Part shown: positions 35,346 through 47,160 of the stretch, in pieces
Numbering within the stretch: the first letter of the stretch is position 1
Layout: every line of letters starts with the position of its first letter
DNA from: Aquarana catesbeiana
Lineage: Eukaryota; Chordata; Amphibia; Anura; Ranidae
Assembly (NCBI RefSeq): GCF_042186555.1
Contig: NC_133326.1
Coordinates: 95,347,288-95,411,287 of the forward strand
Direction of reading: 5' to 3'
Length of the DNA stretch: 64,000 nt
The notes under the pieces: model-generated
The model's database searches: none
What the model was told of the DNA's origin: nothing
Seen by the model: only the letters and a program-made list of their open reading frames with translations
Made by a program: the position numbers and the translations under genes

Positions 35346-36922
35346 ATTTAGAAGCTTATGTCACACATCACCCACTCTTCTAACCACTTGAAGACAAAGC
35401 CCTTTCTGACACTTTTTGATTACATGAAAAAATTATTTTTTTTTGCAAGAAAATTACTTTGAACCCCCACACATTATATATTTTTTTAAAGCAAATGCCC
35501 TACAGATTAAAATGGTGGGTGTTTAATTTTTTTTTTTCACACAGTATTTGCGCAGCGATTTTTCAAACGCATTTTTTGGGGAAAAAACACACTTTTTTAC
35601 ATTTTAATGCACTAAAACACACTATATTGCCCAAATGTTTGATGAAATAAAAAAGATGATCTTAGGCCGAGTACATGGATACCAAACATGACATGCTTTA
35701 CAACTGTGCACAAACGTGCAGTGACAACAAAATAAATACATTTTTAAAAGCCTTTAAAAGCCTTTACAGGTTACCACTTTAGATTTACAGAGGAGGTCTA
35801 CTGCTAAAATTACTGCCCTCGATCTGACCGTCGCGGTGATACCTCACATGCATGGTGCAATTGCTGTTTACATTTGACGCCAGACCGACGCTTGCGTTCG
35901 CCTTAGCGCGAGAGCAGGGGGGACAGGGGTGCTTTTTTTTTTTTTTTTTTTTTTTTCTTTATTATTTTTTTGCTTTTTTATCTTATTTTAAAACTGTTCC
36001 TTTCATTTTTTTTTTTTTTTAATCATTTTTATTGTTATCTCAGGGAATGTAAATATCCCCTATGATAGCAATAGGTAGTGACAGGTACTCTTTTTTGAAA
36101 AAATTGGGGTCTATTAGACCCTAGATTTCTCCTCTGCCCTCAAAGCATCTGACCACACCAAGATCGGTGTGATAAAATGCTTCCCCAATTTCCCAATGGC
36201 GCTATTTACATCCGGCGAAATCTAAGTCATAAAATGCTCGTAGCTTCCGGTTTCTTAGGCCATAGAGATGTTTGGAGCCACTCTGGTCTCTGATCAGGTC
36301 TATGGTCAGCTGGCTGAATCACCGGCTGCATTCTCAGGTTCCCTGTTGAGACAGGAGAGCCAGAGAAAAACACGGAAGACGGTGGGGGGGGGGGGGGCAT
36401 TCTCTCCCACTGCTTGTAAAAGCAGTCTAGAGGCTAATTAGCCGCTAGGATTGCTTCTACATGAAAGCCGACCGCTGGCTGAAAAGAATGATACCAAGAT
36501 GATACCTAAACCTGCAAGCATCATTCTGGTATAACCACTCAAAGTCGTGAATGCTGTACTCAGACAAAAATATGGTTAACAATAAAGCACAGTAAACGGT
36601 AAAGTATAAAAAATTGCAGACCTGAAAAGCAAACATGATAAAACATAATAACAATAAAACATTGCAGAATAGAATACAGTAAAAAAGAGCAGAACAATAG
36701 AGAGAATAGAGAGAGAGAGAATAGAGAGAGAACAATAAAACGACAACTATTATTTTTTATTTTATATTTTTGTTTGTGTTTTTTTTTTTTTTTTTTCACT
36801 TTTTTTGTAACTGTAACTTTTATAACTGTAACCGGTTCCAGGTTCGGGTCTCTCAAAATGCGATGGCATCTTGGGAGACCCTGTGAAAGTGTGCCCTAGT
36901 CTGTGCAATGCTGTACCCTACG

Positions 36923-37310
36923 CTAATACTCAGCTAGTGAATGGTAGCGTTCAAAACATTCACCAATGCAAAGACCAGGATTGTCAGGACAGGAGGGACA
37001 ATAATAGCGGGTGTCATGCCTATATCCGCGCTTGCTGCAGACACAACATCTTTTTTGGGGGGGTTCGCTGGGTAGGGGTACTCGGGAGGACATAAAAATG
37101 CCTCTCATGCAGCCGACTGCATTTGGTTGGGGATGTGAATGGGGGAAGTACGGGCGCTGCAGAAGCGGTAGGTTCCCAATTAGGATTGGCGAATGCAGCA
37201 GGAAGGGCATTATGGGCACGACGGGCCTGTGTTTGTCTTTTTGGTGGCAGCGGGACACTACTTGTGCTTGTCACCTCACCAGCTTGAACTGCACTTATGG
37301 GACTCGCCAC
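36923..37310 (-). pseudogene. piggyBac transposase C-terminal cysteine-rich domain, frameshifted
   Basis: The minus-strand frame 37258-36923 ends in a 40-residue cysteine-rich domain: RCCVCSKRGYRHDTRYYC, then PSCPDNPGLC, IGEC, and FERYH. This C-x2-C / C-x2-C / C-x6-C-x3-C / H arrangement, with 'DTRYYC' and 'PGLC', is the C-terminal zinc-binding domain of piggyBac-family transposases, which binds the element ends. An overlapping frame (37310-37020) carries RLHERHFYVLPS, the stretch normally just before the domain, in another phase, so at least one frameshift lies near 37090. The DDD catalytic core (over 400 residues in the family) is absent; tandem repeats lie immediately upstream instead. Stop is at 36923-36925. 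This identifies the TTAACCACTT repeats as piggyBac-related. Confidence 0.85.
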
Positions 37311-37370
37311 GTCACCAAGTGTTACTGCAGTGCTGGTTTGACTACGACCGGGGTGTACTAGGCCGCTGGC

Positions 37371-38442
37371 GCTTGCCAGTTCACCAAAACGCTACCAAAA
37401 AAACTGTTAACGATCGCAGGGATCAGGCCTGACTCTGCGAACGCTGCAGTTATGCATTTAGTGTTTTGTAAGTGACAGTGATCGATCGATACTGCACTTG
37501 GGTGGGCTGGGCTGGGCCGGGCGGAGGGGCAAAACGCAGGTGCTAGCAGGTATCTGGGCTGATCCCGCTAACACTGCGTTTTTGGGAACCCTAAACTGCT
37601 GGGGACGCCAGTATAGATCTGATCGGATCAGATATTGATCAGTTCAGATACTATACCACTAAGGGAGGTGTACAGTGCGTGCGTGGGTGTTAGCGCTACT
37701 GGCACTAACCTGACGCTGCCTGGGGCTGGTGCTTGCCAGTTCACCAAAACGCTACAAAAAAAACTGTTAGCGATCGCAGGGATCAGGCCTGACTCTGCGA
37801 ACGCTGCAGTTATGCGTTTAGTGTTTTGTAAGTGACAGTGATCGATCGATACTGCACTTGGGTGGGCTGGGCTGGGCCGGGCGGAGGGGTAAAACGCAGT
37901 TGCTAGCAGGTATCTGGGCTGATCCCGCTAACACTGCGTTTGTGGGAACCCTAAACTGCTGGGGACGCTAGTATAGATCTGATCGGATCAGATATTGATG
38001 CGTTCAGATACTATACCACTAAGGGAGGTGTACGGTGCGTGGGTGTTAGCGGTACTGGCACTAACCTGACGCTGCCTGGGGCTGGTGCTTGCCATTTCAC
38101 CAAAATGCTACCAAAAAAACTGTTAGCGATCGCAGGGATCAGGCCTGACTCAGCGAACGCTGCAGTTATGCGTTTAGTGTTTTGTAAGTGACAGTGATCG
38201 ATCGATACTGCACTTGGGTGGGCTGGGCCGAGCTGGGCGGAGGGGCAAAACGCAGGTGCTAGCAGGTATCTGGGCTAATCCCGCTAACACTGTGTTTTTG
38301 GGAACCCTAAACTGCTGGGGACGCCAGTATAGATCTGATCGGATCAGATATTGATGCGATCAGATACTATACCACTAAGGGAGGCGTATGCTGCGTGCGT
38401 GGGTGTTAGCGGTACTGGCGCTAATCTGACCCTGCCTGGGGC
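37371..38442. repeat. Three tandem units of 360, 356 and ~356 bp
   Basis: Each unit starts 'gcttgccagttcaccaaaa' (37371, 37731, 38087) and passes through 'gtgatcgatcgatactgcac', a 'gggctgggc' block and 'gatctgatcggatcagatat'. The units are highly similar, so they arose or were homogenised recently. They contain palindromic 'gatcgatcgat' and 'gatcggatcagat' segments. Confidence 0.95.
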
Positions 38443-39339
38443 GACGCATATCACCGCCGGGCGATCAGGGGGCTAAATCTTTATTCGGTAATAAACGGCG
38501 GGTTCCCTGACACTATAAAAAATAAACAAACTAACCAGCGTCACCCGTAACGGTTATACAGTGATCAGTGGTGAAAGGGTTAACTAGGGGGCAATCAAGG
38601 GGTTAAAACATTTATTAGATAGTATATGGGGGTCCCTGTCGCTATAAAACGCTGACGGCGAACCTAAATATTTACGTCCCTAACTAGCATCGCCAGCGAC
38701 ACTAATACAGCGATCAGAAAAATGATCGCTTAGCGACACTGGTGACAGGGGGTGATCAAGGGGTTAAAACTTTATTAGGGGGGGTTAGGGGGGTACCCTA
38801 GACCTACAGGGGGCCTAACACTCACTGCCCTGACACTGTAACTGTCACAAACTGACACCAATACAGTAATCAGAAAAAAAAAAAAAAAAAAAAAAACTGC
38901 TGGTGTCAGTTTGTGACAGGGGGGGGGGGGGGGTGATTGGGGGGGGATCGGGGGGCGATCGGGGTGTTTAGTGTGCCTGGCATGTTCTACTGTGTGTGTA
39001 GTGTTGGTGCACTTACATTGCAGTCTTCTCTCCTCGGCCCGGAACGGAAAATACCGAGCCGAGGAGAGATGACATCATTTCCTCTGCCTCTGTGTACAAT
39101 ACAGAGGCAGGGAAATGATCCCATTGGCTGAGAGCGATCGCGAGGGGGGGGCCACGAATGGATGGCCTCCCCCTCACCTCCGATCGCCGGGGGAGATTTG
39201 CCGACCGCCGCAGGCACCGGGGGGGGGTCCGATCGGACCCCCCACCCGCGGGCAGGCAAGGACGTACATATACGTCCTTTTGCCTGCCCGTGCCGCTCTG
39301 TCGACGTATATAGTCGTGCGGCGGTCGGCAAGTGGTTAA

Positions 39340-39419
39340 AGTGTTTTTTTTACAAAAAAAATTGGGTTTGAAAGACCACTGCGCAAATACAGTGTGACAT
39401 AAAATATTGCAACAACCAC
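39340..39419. other. Spacer
   Basis: Short AT-rich sequence; nothing recognised. Confidence 0.3.
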
Positions 39420-39528
39420 CATTTTATACTCTAGATACACAGACACACATACATATATACACACACAAAATATATGTACACACACACACACACACACACA
39501 ATATATATACACACACACAATCAAAATA

Positions 39529-39609
<81 letters not shown>
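39420..39609. repeat. Compound (CA)n/(TA)n microsatellite
   Basis: CA-rich stretch with TA interruptions to about 39520, then about 35 TA units. Frames across it are simple repeats. Confidence 0.97.
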
Positions 39610-39612
<3 letters not shown>

Positions 39613-39673
39613 ATTTTCCAGCAAACCATACTGATTTTAACTTGTAAGCAAGTGTCAGAAAAAAGTTTAGTCT

Positions 39674-39910
39674 TTAACCACTTCCGGACCAGCCGCTGCA
39701 GTTATATTGCGGCAGGTTGGCTTCCCTGCGTGAGCCGTCGTAGCTGTACCTTGGCTCTTTAAGTCGCTCTAGCAGTCCTAGTGGACCTAAACAGACAGGG
39801 GTCCATTTACATCTGACCGCCCATAGAGAACAGCGGGCTGTGTTTGCGTCCGCTCTGTATAAGCAGAGCGGACACACACCAGCCATCCGCTGAGCAGGCG
39901 GCCTCGTGCG
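39674..39910 (+). mobile_element. Fragment of a TTAACCACTT-family element
   Basis: Starts TTAACCACTTCCGGACC and continues with the GC-rich end typical of the family; a local inverted repeat 'gtccgctctg'/'cagagcggac' lies near 39850-39875. The other end is missing. Confidence 0.6.
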
Positions 39911-40569
39911 TAACAAACAAATATGCAGACTGCACTCATTTTTTTTAGCCATGAACATATAATTTTTTATTTTATTTTTTAAGCTTGCAATATATTTTTT
40001 AATAGATTTTTTTATATGTTGGATGTTTTAATATAATGTCCATTATATATTTTTTACAAACATAGTCAATAAAGTGTACATCAATGACAGTGATTTTGCA
40101 GAGCTTTCTGGGGTTTTAAGAGAGAGCATAGCAGCAGTGTTTCCGTGACTCTAAATTAAAATTTATATGAAGTCATACAAAGTACTGGGGGCTGAAATTT
40201 GAACTTCAGCTATTTAGCTCTGTAACCAAGCTGTTTTCAGCAAAGCTGTTAGCTCACTAAACATGTGAAAAAGAAGCACAGAGCTCCAAAAGTAGTAAAA
40301 AAAAAAAAAAAAACACTTCTCTGCAATATTTACCTGCATTATCCCTCATGCATAAATGTAGGGAACTGCAATAATACATAGAAAACTATAGTTTTCTAAG
40401 GTGTCATTCACTCTAGAATCCCGTGGTATTCTACGTTCCAGAGATGTATAATATTATGCAACATGTTTGCATAATATCACACCTCTCTGTTTGGCCCTGC
40501 GTGTCACTACACAGCAAGCACAACGCACCTCGCTGCTGTGTGGTGACATGGATTAAGTGTCACTTTGTG
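39911..40569. other. Unassigned AT-rich sequence
   Basis: No gene recognised; poly(A) run near 40298-40312. Confidence 0.4.
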
Positions 40570-40957
40570 CACCTGCTTTATACTTCTCCACAACTTTATC
40601 TCTGACCTGTCTGGTGTGTTCCTTGGCCTCCGTGATGCTGTTTGTTCACTAAGGTTTTTGAACAAACCGTTTGAGGGCTTCACAGAACACCTATACGGAC
40701 ATTAACTTACACACAGGTGGACTCTATTTACTAATTAGGTGATTTCTGAAGGCAATTGGTTCTACTAGATTTTAGTTAGGGGTATCAGAGTAAAGGGGGC
40801 TGAATACAAATGCACGCCACAATTTTCACATATTTAATTGTAAACAATTTTGAAAACCATTTATCATTTTCCTTCCACTTCACAATTATGTGCCACTTTG
40901 TGTTGGTCTATCACATAAAATCCCCATAAAATACATTTACATTTTTGGTTGTAACAT
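40570..40957 (-). mobile_element. Terminal fragment of a Tc1-like element (same family as 48017)
   Basis: It matches, in reverse, the 5' part of the Tc1 element at 48017-48440: 'ctgacctgtctggtgtgttc', 'ttgagggcttcacagaac', then the long inverted-repeat text ('gtgttggtctatcacataaa', 'tttttggttgtaac'). The outermost 40 bases or so and the whole catalytic region are missing. Confidence 0.8.
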
Positions 40958-42490
40958 ATATACTCTAAATAAAACACAGCTTTATCTTATCTGTTTAACA
41001 GTATTTACACACAATATCTATAGTGCAGAACAATCATTTGGTCTTCCTACTGGACATTTAGATACGATGAACGATCAGAAAACATCCGCTCTTACAATTT
41101 TGCCATCTGGTCTAGATCTACACCACTAATTATTATACATAACAAACATTTGTCAAAAGTGGATGGACAGAACACTGTAGCGTTAAGGTATGGCTTTATT
41201 AGAGCCAGGAGAACAGCTTATTGGTCAGCCCTGCACGATGGGAAAAATATTACAACATAGTGTGATTCCATGACATCACAAAAATGTGTAATATGCAGTA
41301 ATCTAATGTAGTCCAACTGACTGCTGTGAGTTACCGCATATTCCAAAATAAAAACTGTAGAAGCTGATGTATGGAAAATGTGTTGAAGGAGAAAAGATAA
41401 CAACATGCCCAGTCAGTGTCCAACTGTCATCTCCACAGTCCAAAGTTTAAAAATAGAACAAGGATTCTAATTGGTTATTATGCACAATAAAGAAGCAAGC
41501 AGTTCCTTTATTTTTTTCTGGCCAACTTTTGGGCTACTCATTTAGGACATACAGCAAGCCAGGACTAAGAAATGCTGCAAGACATCAGAGCTATGCAAAT
41601 CTTTCCTTTTCATCCCTTGGCCAACTGTGCACCCAGAATACTACTACGACACAGTTACAGCGTAAAGTGGAACTTCACTACTGCCCTTCCCCTCCTTTTG
41701 CCTCCATAGCCAGGTTCTGCACAAAAAACATACTTAAAGCGCAACTTCACCCTAAAGGGCAAGTTGCACTTTATGCCCTCCTCCTTCCCTCTCTTTTAGA
41801 AACTTTTTTTTTGGAGGGAGGAGAGTGGGAACCTGGTTTAGATAGGTACCTGCTCCCATTTCTGGTCGGATGGTCTGATTGCATTGGAAGTTCTCCCTCT
41901 TTCCTCCCTGCCCGCAATGTTCTGGGACACATCATAAGTCCCAGGAGGCCGCGGAACCATTCACAAAGCACAGTGCGGCTTCAGCATGCACAGTGTGAAA
42001 TGGGATGTGAACCCTGAAGGAGTAAAAGCCAGCTTCCCACAGTCTTCTGTCCTCTGCCCCCTTACCCCACCAACAGCAATATTCCTGTGCTGAGGGGGTT
42101 AATACAGCTGCCAGACCTGCCACTCACCAGGAGCGCTGACTATGTCCGCCCTTTCCATCCTTCTCCTCTATGAATTGGAGGACAGGTGGAGGATTAAACG
42201 TACCCATCCTCCATTCTTAGAGCGCTTTTCAGTGATGTAGGCTATAGTACAGCTTCTATGAACGGAAAAGGGGGTGGAAAGGGTGGGCATAGTCGGCACT
42301 CTTAACAAGTGCTTATGACAGGTTAAGTGGCTCATATTAACCCCTGCAGCACTGGAAGATTACAGCTGCTGGGGTATAGGGAGCAGAGGATGGAAGATTT
42401 AAACTACAGCCAACACCAGTACACTTCTCATTAAAAAAAAAAGTATGCCTGTACACGATGAGAAAATCTGACAAAAAAAAACGCATTCAG
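40958..42490. other. Unassigned sequence, no gene recognised
   Basis: About 1.5 kb. A short inverted repeat ('aagcgcaacttcaccctaaa' with 'agggcaagttgcacttt') at 41738-41773 may mark a TTAA-type MITE end. The 162-codon frame at 41529-42017 has no recognisable domain and runs through this repeat-like sequence. Confidence 0.4.
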
Positions 42491-42502
42491 GGAGTTTGTT
42501 CA

Positions 42503-43086
42503 ATACACAGCTATTTACTAAAACTGGTGCGCAAAGGATCAGGTCCAGCTGTGTACAGTAACCAATCAGTTTCTAGGTTTTATTGTCAAAGCTTAATTGT
42601 TCAAGTTATATGCTGATTGGTTACTATGCTGTCAGGTCTGGGCTCAGCCCTTCCTTCTCAAAGCTGGCCGCTCAGCTGTCGGCTAATTGCCAGCTCCTAT
42701 CTCTCCACAGTGACTCACCTGTTGATATCCTGCTCATCAGTCCTGCCTACTTAAGCCGTCCAGTCCAGATGATCTCTGCTTTTGCCTTGGTCACATCTCT
42801 AGAGACGCTCTCCTGTGTTCCTCTTTGCTTGGCTGACATTCCTTCTGGCTCCAGATCCTGCTTGCTGTTCTACTACTCTCATCTCTGTTTCCCTGACATT
42901 TTGGATTTTCTGACTATTCGTTCTGGTTCCTGAACTCTGGCTATGTTTTGACTACGTTTACTCTGTTTACCTTTTTTTATCATTATTAAACAAGTGTGAT
43001 TTAACTGCACTTCTGTCTCAGTCTGATTCATGGTTTCTGACATATGCACAGCTGCACCACATTCTGTGTACACCAATTTTAGTAAA
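42503..43086. mobile_element. Foldback MITE (TTTACTAAAACTGG family), copy 2, split by a solo LTR
   Basis: Left arm 'ctatttactaaaactggtg', right arm 'caattttagtaaacttcctcc'. The middle is colinear with the copy at 23800 ('accaatcagtttctaggttt', 'gtcaaagcttaa', 'tgctgattggtta'). A 413-bp LTR interrupts it at 'actatgc'. Confidence 0.8.
42630..43042 (+). mobile_element. Solo LTR with 5-bp target duplication TATGC
   Basis: Starts TGTCAGGTCTGG and ends GGTTTCTGACA (TG...CA, with TGTCAG/CTGACA inverted ends), 413 bp. TATGC lies on both sides (42625-42629 and 43043-43047). An ATTAAA polyadenylation-like signal is near 42986. The 5-bp duplication fits a Ty3/Gypsy integrase. The 116-codon frame inside it is not a gene. 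Confidence 0.88.
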
Positions 43087-43093
43087 CTTCCTC

Positions 43094-44564
43094 CACTTTG
43101 TCCACAACATTTCCATTGAGACAGAGGTTATTGTGGAGTAGTGAAATGATTCGTAATTTTCTAAACTCTTCCCACTGTCCCAGACTGGTAGGCAGGGGCG
43201 GTCGCATGGTGAGGGCTGGAAAGGAATCTGTAAATGAGATCGGATTTATGTAAACCAGTAATTCGTAACAATGAAGAATACAGTATACATAACATAAGCT
43301 CTAAACACTTTTGTTAAGCTGATCTAATATTTGTCTGTTTTTTAATGATAATCTTTGTAGGTATCTCAATCTCCATCATTTCCAAACAAGAGTTCATGAA
43401 AAAAGAAAGGCTATTGAAATGGTTGCCAAAACTGTAATTATTAAATTCCATCACGCAGGATAAACGTCTGTCAAACTGTCAGCCTGAGGCGGTTGAAATT
43501 GTGCATGTAATTGGCAAAGGGCTGAGTCTCCAACATAATCCCTTTACTGTTTAGGCAGTTAACAGGAAAGATGTAAAGAGCTAAATATCTGTCTTTGCAA
43601 GAAAGGACACTGTATACACATGGTACTCTGTAGCATGGAGGTGGAACTAATGCTGTCCTTACACCTGTAGAATTTCATTCAAACAAGTAGAAAAATTGCT
43701 CATCCAACCATTCGATGGCGCCTCAATTAATTTCGAACAACTTTTCCTTCAAGGGCCATATCAATGTCTCCAATTTAGAGGAATGAATGACCTCTTACTA
43801 AAGAACGTTCTACTTCTGGATTAACTGACAAGTTCATGCTGTAGCAGGGAGCCTGTAAAACACTGTAAAATGGCAGGAAAAGTTATGGATGGGATATATG
43901 TTCCTCCACGGATTCTTAGATTTTTAATCTAAGGCAATACTAGCAAAGATTTTGTGGTGAAGAAAGATAGTTATTTTCCCTGTATTAGTAAAGTCCATTT
44001 CGCGGCTGGTTTTACTGGGAGTTTGATAGAGCTCTGGGCGGGGTTCCCAAATCCATGGACCGCAGTTTAGTGTGCCCTCCCTAGGTCTTGATTAAGGCAT
44101 CTGGTCCTAGTTCTCAGTGAGAGTGTGTGTGTCTCCATGGGAGGAGGCAACTAGGAGCATGGCTGCTTATCTCTGATTTTGGATTTGTGTTTGTAAAGGA
44201 CACTTACTGTACCTCTGACCAAGGACTGGTCAGACTGCGGACACAGTAAGGCTCAGTATAGCAGAAGTTTATTTTCATATAATTGATGGCAAGAAGCCTT
44301 TTTCTTCTGTTTGTGAATACCCTGTGGATTAAATCTGATGTTTTTCCTAAAGAAACTGTGAGCTTGCCCCTGCATTGAGTCTAATTCCCTACAATGCGCA
44401 TAACACTAGTTATGATTTTTCTGGGCCTGGATCCAATTCAGTGATGAGAACATCATTAGTTACTATAGATCCTACAAAAATTTCCCATCTTAGTCCTTTG
44501 TTTCACTTGTTCTGGCTGGAACCGATTGTTAAATTGTCCCATTTAAGCTGCCCATAGAAGGATC
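43094..44564. other. Unassigned sequence, no gene recognised
   Basis: About 1.5 kb without a supported coding domain or repeat boundary. It could be intron or intergenic DNA. Confidence 0.45.
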
Positions 44565-44885
44565 GAAAACCTTAGTTAGACTTACCGGTAACGGTATTTC
44601 TACAAGTCTTTCAGGACAGCACCTGGAAAGCGCAGCTCCACCCACTTCCCAGGAAACAGTGCAGTAATTACTTCAAAGCCTGGACACTTTCACCATGGCC
44701 TCAGTCATTATCGAGTACCTGCAGCCATGCTGAAATTATATAAGCAAAACATAGCAAAAAACACCATATTAACATTCATAAACAAGGGAGGATCATTGGC
44801 ACTGTCCTGAAAGACTCATAGAAATACCGTTACTGGTAAGTCTAACTAAGGTTTTCTTACCTCGTCTTTCAGGACAGAACCTGGA
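44565..44885 (-). repeat. Terminal repeat structure of the DIRS element
   Basis: 44565-44619 ('aaaccttagttagacttacc...') is the reverse complement of 44802-44856 with few mismatches. In addition 'tctttcaggacag(c/a)acctgg' is directly repeated at 44605 and 44864. Inverted and offset repeats at the ends, in place of ordinary LTRs, are characteristic of DIRS elements. Confidence 0.8.
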
Positions 44886-47160
44886 GATGATAAGCGAGAA
44901 CTTACTCTTAGGGTGGGACCACCGCAGGACCTTCCTGCCAAACACTTGCTCTGCTGCCAAGAGCAGGTCCATCCTATAGTGACGAGTGAAGGTGGAATAA
45001 TTCGTCCATGTGGCCGCCTTGCAGATTCGCCCTGGTAAAGCTCCAGCTCGTTCCGCCCAGGACATTGCTACAGCCCGAGTTGAATGGGCCATTACCCCTG
45101 TGGGTGGTTCAACTTCCACAGCTTTATAAGCTTCACGGATAGCCATCCAAAGCCACCTTCCAATCGTGCTTTTAGAAGCTCTGTAACCCTTACGAGGCCC
45201 GGAAAAAAAATAAAAAGAGAATTGGACTTTCTAAACTCTTTTGTTACCTCCAGATAGTGTAAAACAGATCTCTTTACGTCCAGACTATGAAATTCTCTCT
45301 CTCTATGGCATGTTGGAGATTGACAGAACGTTGGTAGCACTATCTCTTGGGATCTGTGAAAAACTGAAGCAACCTTTGGCAAAAACCCTGGGTCTGTCCT
45401 CACTACCTGGTCCGGAAAAAATGGTCATGAAAGGCTCAATGATAGATAATGCCTGACCGACTAGCCGAGGTAACTGCTACCAGCAGTGTAAGTTTTAATG
45501 ACCAAAATTTAATTGTGGCTTCTTCTGGTGGTTCAAAAAGTCTTCTAGTCAGACCTTGCAAAAACAACCATTAAATCCCATTTGGGGAAAAACTTGAATG
45601 GAACAGGCCTAGCCCTAGCTAGTGTCTTAAAAAAAAATCAGATGAACAAAGGATTTAGTGATAACCGTTTCTCTAGAAAAACTGACAGCGCAGCTACCTC
45701 AACCTTTAAAGGTACTGGCCATTCCGTCATGGAGAAATTCCAGACTGGAAAGGTCCTCCTGTGGACAGTAATTCTTTGAAACGCACCAGCAGTTAAAGCG
45801 CTTCCACATTTTAAAATGGCCCTTGTGACTGTCTTCCTGCTATTTAGTTGGGTACAAATTAAACCTTCGGACAAGCCTTTTATCTTCAGGATTTGCTCTT
45901 CAGTAGCCAGGCTGCCAGCCTGAGATGACCTACATCTGAATGCAGAAGGGGACCCTGAGTCAGCAGGTTCTTTCGAACCGGAAGCAACCAATGGAACTCT
46001 ACCACTAACTTTAGTAGACCTGAAAACCAAGCCCTCTTGGGCCAATACGGGGCTACTAAAATTAGGATTGTCTTTTCTCCCTGCAGTTTGAGCACTAAAG
46101 GGATCATTTGCACAGGGGGAAAGGCGTAACACAAGCAGAAGGTCCAGTGCTGAGCCCAGTGTGTCCAGACACACCGCTCGGTCCTGCCTGTTTAGAGAAA
46201 AGTAGACTGGTACTGCATTCATTTGGGATGCAAAAAAGGTCAACCTGGGCAGCCCCCCATTTGTCCACTATCCTCTGAAAAACATCCAGACTTAGGCTCC
46301 ATTCGGACTCTAGTACCCTTTTTCTGCTTAAGAAGTCCACTATCTGGTTTAGGCTGACTTTCAGATGTACTGCTATTAAGGATGCCAAGTTGTCTTCTGC
46401 CCAAATAAGAGTCTGTAGAGACAAGTCTAGCAGACACCTGCTTCTTGTGCCCCCTTGTCTTGAGATGTAGGCCACTGCTGTGGCGTTGTCTGATAACACC
46501 TGGATGTGTTAGCCCCTGATTATCTGTTTGAAGGCCCAAAGCCCCAGGAAAATGGCCCTCAGTTCCCTCCAGTTAGAGGACCTCCTGGATTCCTTTACTG
46601 TCCAGGACCCTTGGGCCATCTGGCTTTCGAGATGCGCACCCCACCCCCAGGAACTTGCATCTGTTGTCAAGATTTTTGCTGCGGGAAAGGTCCAAAACAA
46701 ACCCTTGTTCAAATTGGCTTGCCTCCTCCACCACCATAACTTCTTTTTTACTGGAGAAGGGATCTTGAGCTGCTTCTCCAAAGACTCTCCGTAGGCCCAG
46801 TTCTGCAGAATCACCTGTTGGAGGCCTCTTGAATGGAAGCGGGCCCACTGAACAGCTGGGATTGAGGCTGTGAGAAGCCCCAGCGTGGAAACGGCTGCCC
46901 GAAATATAACAGATAAATTTGTCTGTACTTTCTTCACTGCTGCCTATACCTTTACCATTTTTTCCTCTGGGAGGAAAATCTTTTCCTGTATCATGTCGAT
47001 GACATACCCCAGGAAGATGGTCCTCTGAGAAGGAATGAGGTTTGATTTTTCCTTTCAGAAGCCATACCAAATCTTCTAAAAATGGTTCAGCACCTTTTTC
47101 AAATCCCTGCACAATAGGTCTTGAGAGAGAGTGGGGAGAAGCGTGCATTCGGAGCATGCG
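44793..47160 (-). pseudogene. DIRS-like retrotransposon: RT end, RNase H and tyrosine recombinase remnants
   Basis: Read on the minus strand. Near 47040-46960 the frame gives IPSQRTIFLGYVIDMI, the region just after the reverse-transcriptase catalytic box. 46937-46509 holds RNase H motifs ILTTDASSWGWGAHL and SSNWRELRAIFLGLWAF. 46499-46104 holds SDNATAVAYISRQGG and NQIVDFLSR, with WGAAQVDLF after it. 46243-45638 and 45403-45092 cover the start of the tyrosine recombinase. 45146-44793 has its C-terminus, with HSTRAVAMSWAERAG (His and second Arg of the R-H-R-Y set) and FTRHYRMDLL with the likely nucleophilic Tyr. DIRS elements integrate through this recombinase, so no target duplication is expected. 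At least two frameshifts (46499 to 46243, 45403 to 45146) and the loss of Gag and the RT core show it is dead and 5'-truncated. Confidence 0.88.

Larger units (their letters stand above)
33413..39339 (-). mobile_element. 5.9-kb TTAA-bounded piggyBac-type composite
   Basis: Starts TTAACCACTTCAGCCCC (33413) and ends CGGTCGGCAAGTGGTTAA (39339), inverted repeats with TTAA at both ends. The transposase remnant (36923-37310) is on the minus strand, so the element reads right to left. In that direction the order is: GC-rich end, three ~358-bp tandem units, transposase C-terminus, AT-rich 3' part, large palindrome, and the 'gtatttgatcacctctg' end shared with the small copies. A second terminus-like sequence (CTAACCACTTGAAGAC, about 35382) suggests that at least two related elements are merged. 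Most of the transposase gene is missing. Confidence 0.7.

Noticed and set aside
36457..36856. Minus frames rich in Leu, Phe and Ser (92 and 98 codons)
   Set aside because: Low-complexity translation of T/A-rich and GAGA repeats; the overlap of two phases and lack of motifs argue against a membrane protein.
37371..38442. Regular repeat array considered as CRISPR-like
   Set aside because: Units are ~358 bp, directly adjacent and near-identical without spacers; the context is a eukaryotic transposon.
39336..39634. Frames with Y-I and C-V or T-H runs
   Set aside because: They are produced by the compound microsatellite at 39420-39609.
41529..42017. 162-codon plus frame
   Set aside because: No motif or domain, and it runs through a short inverted repeat of MITE type. 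It was considered as a possible host exon but nothing supports it.
42583..42933. 116-codon plus frame rich in Ser and Leu
   Set aside because: It crosses the boundary of the solo LTR at 42630, so it is a chance frame in an LTR.
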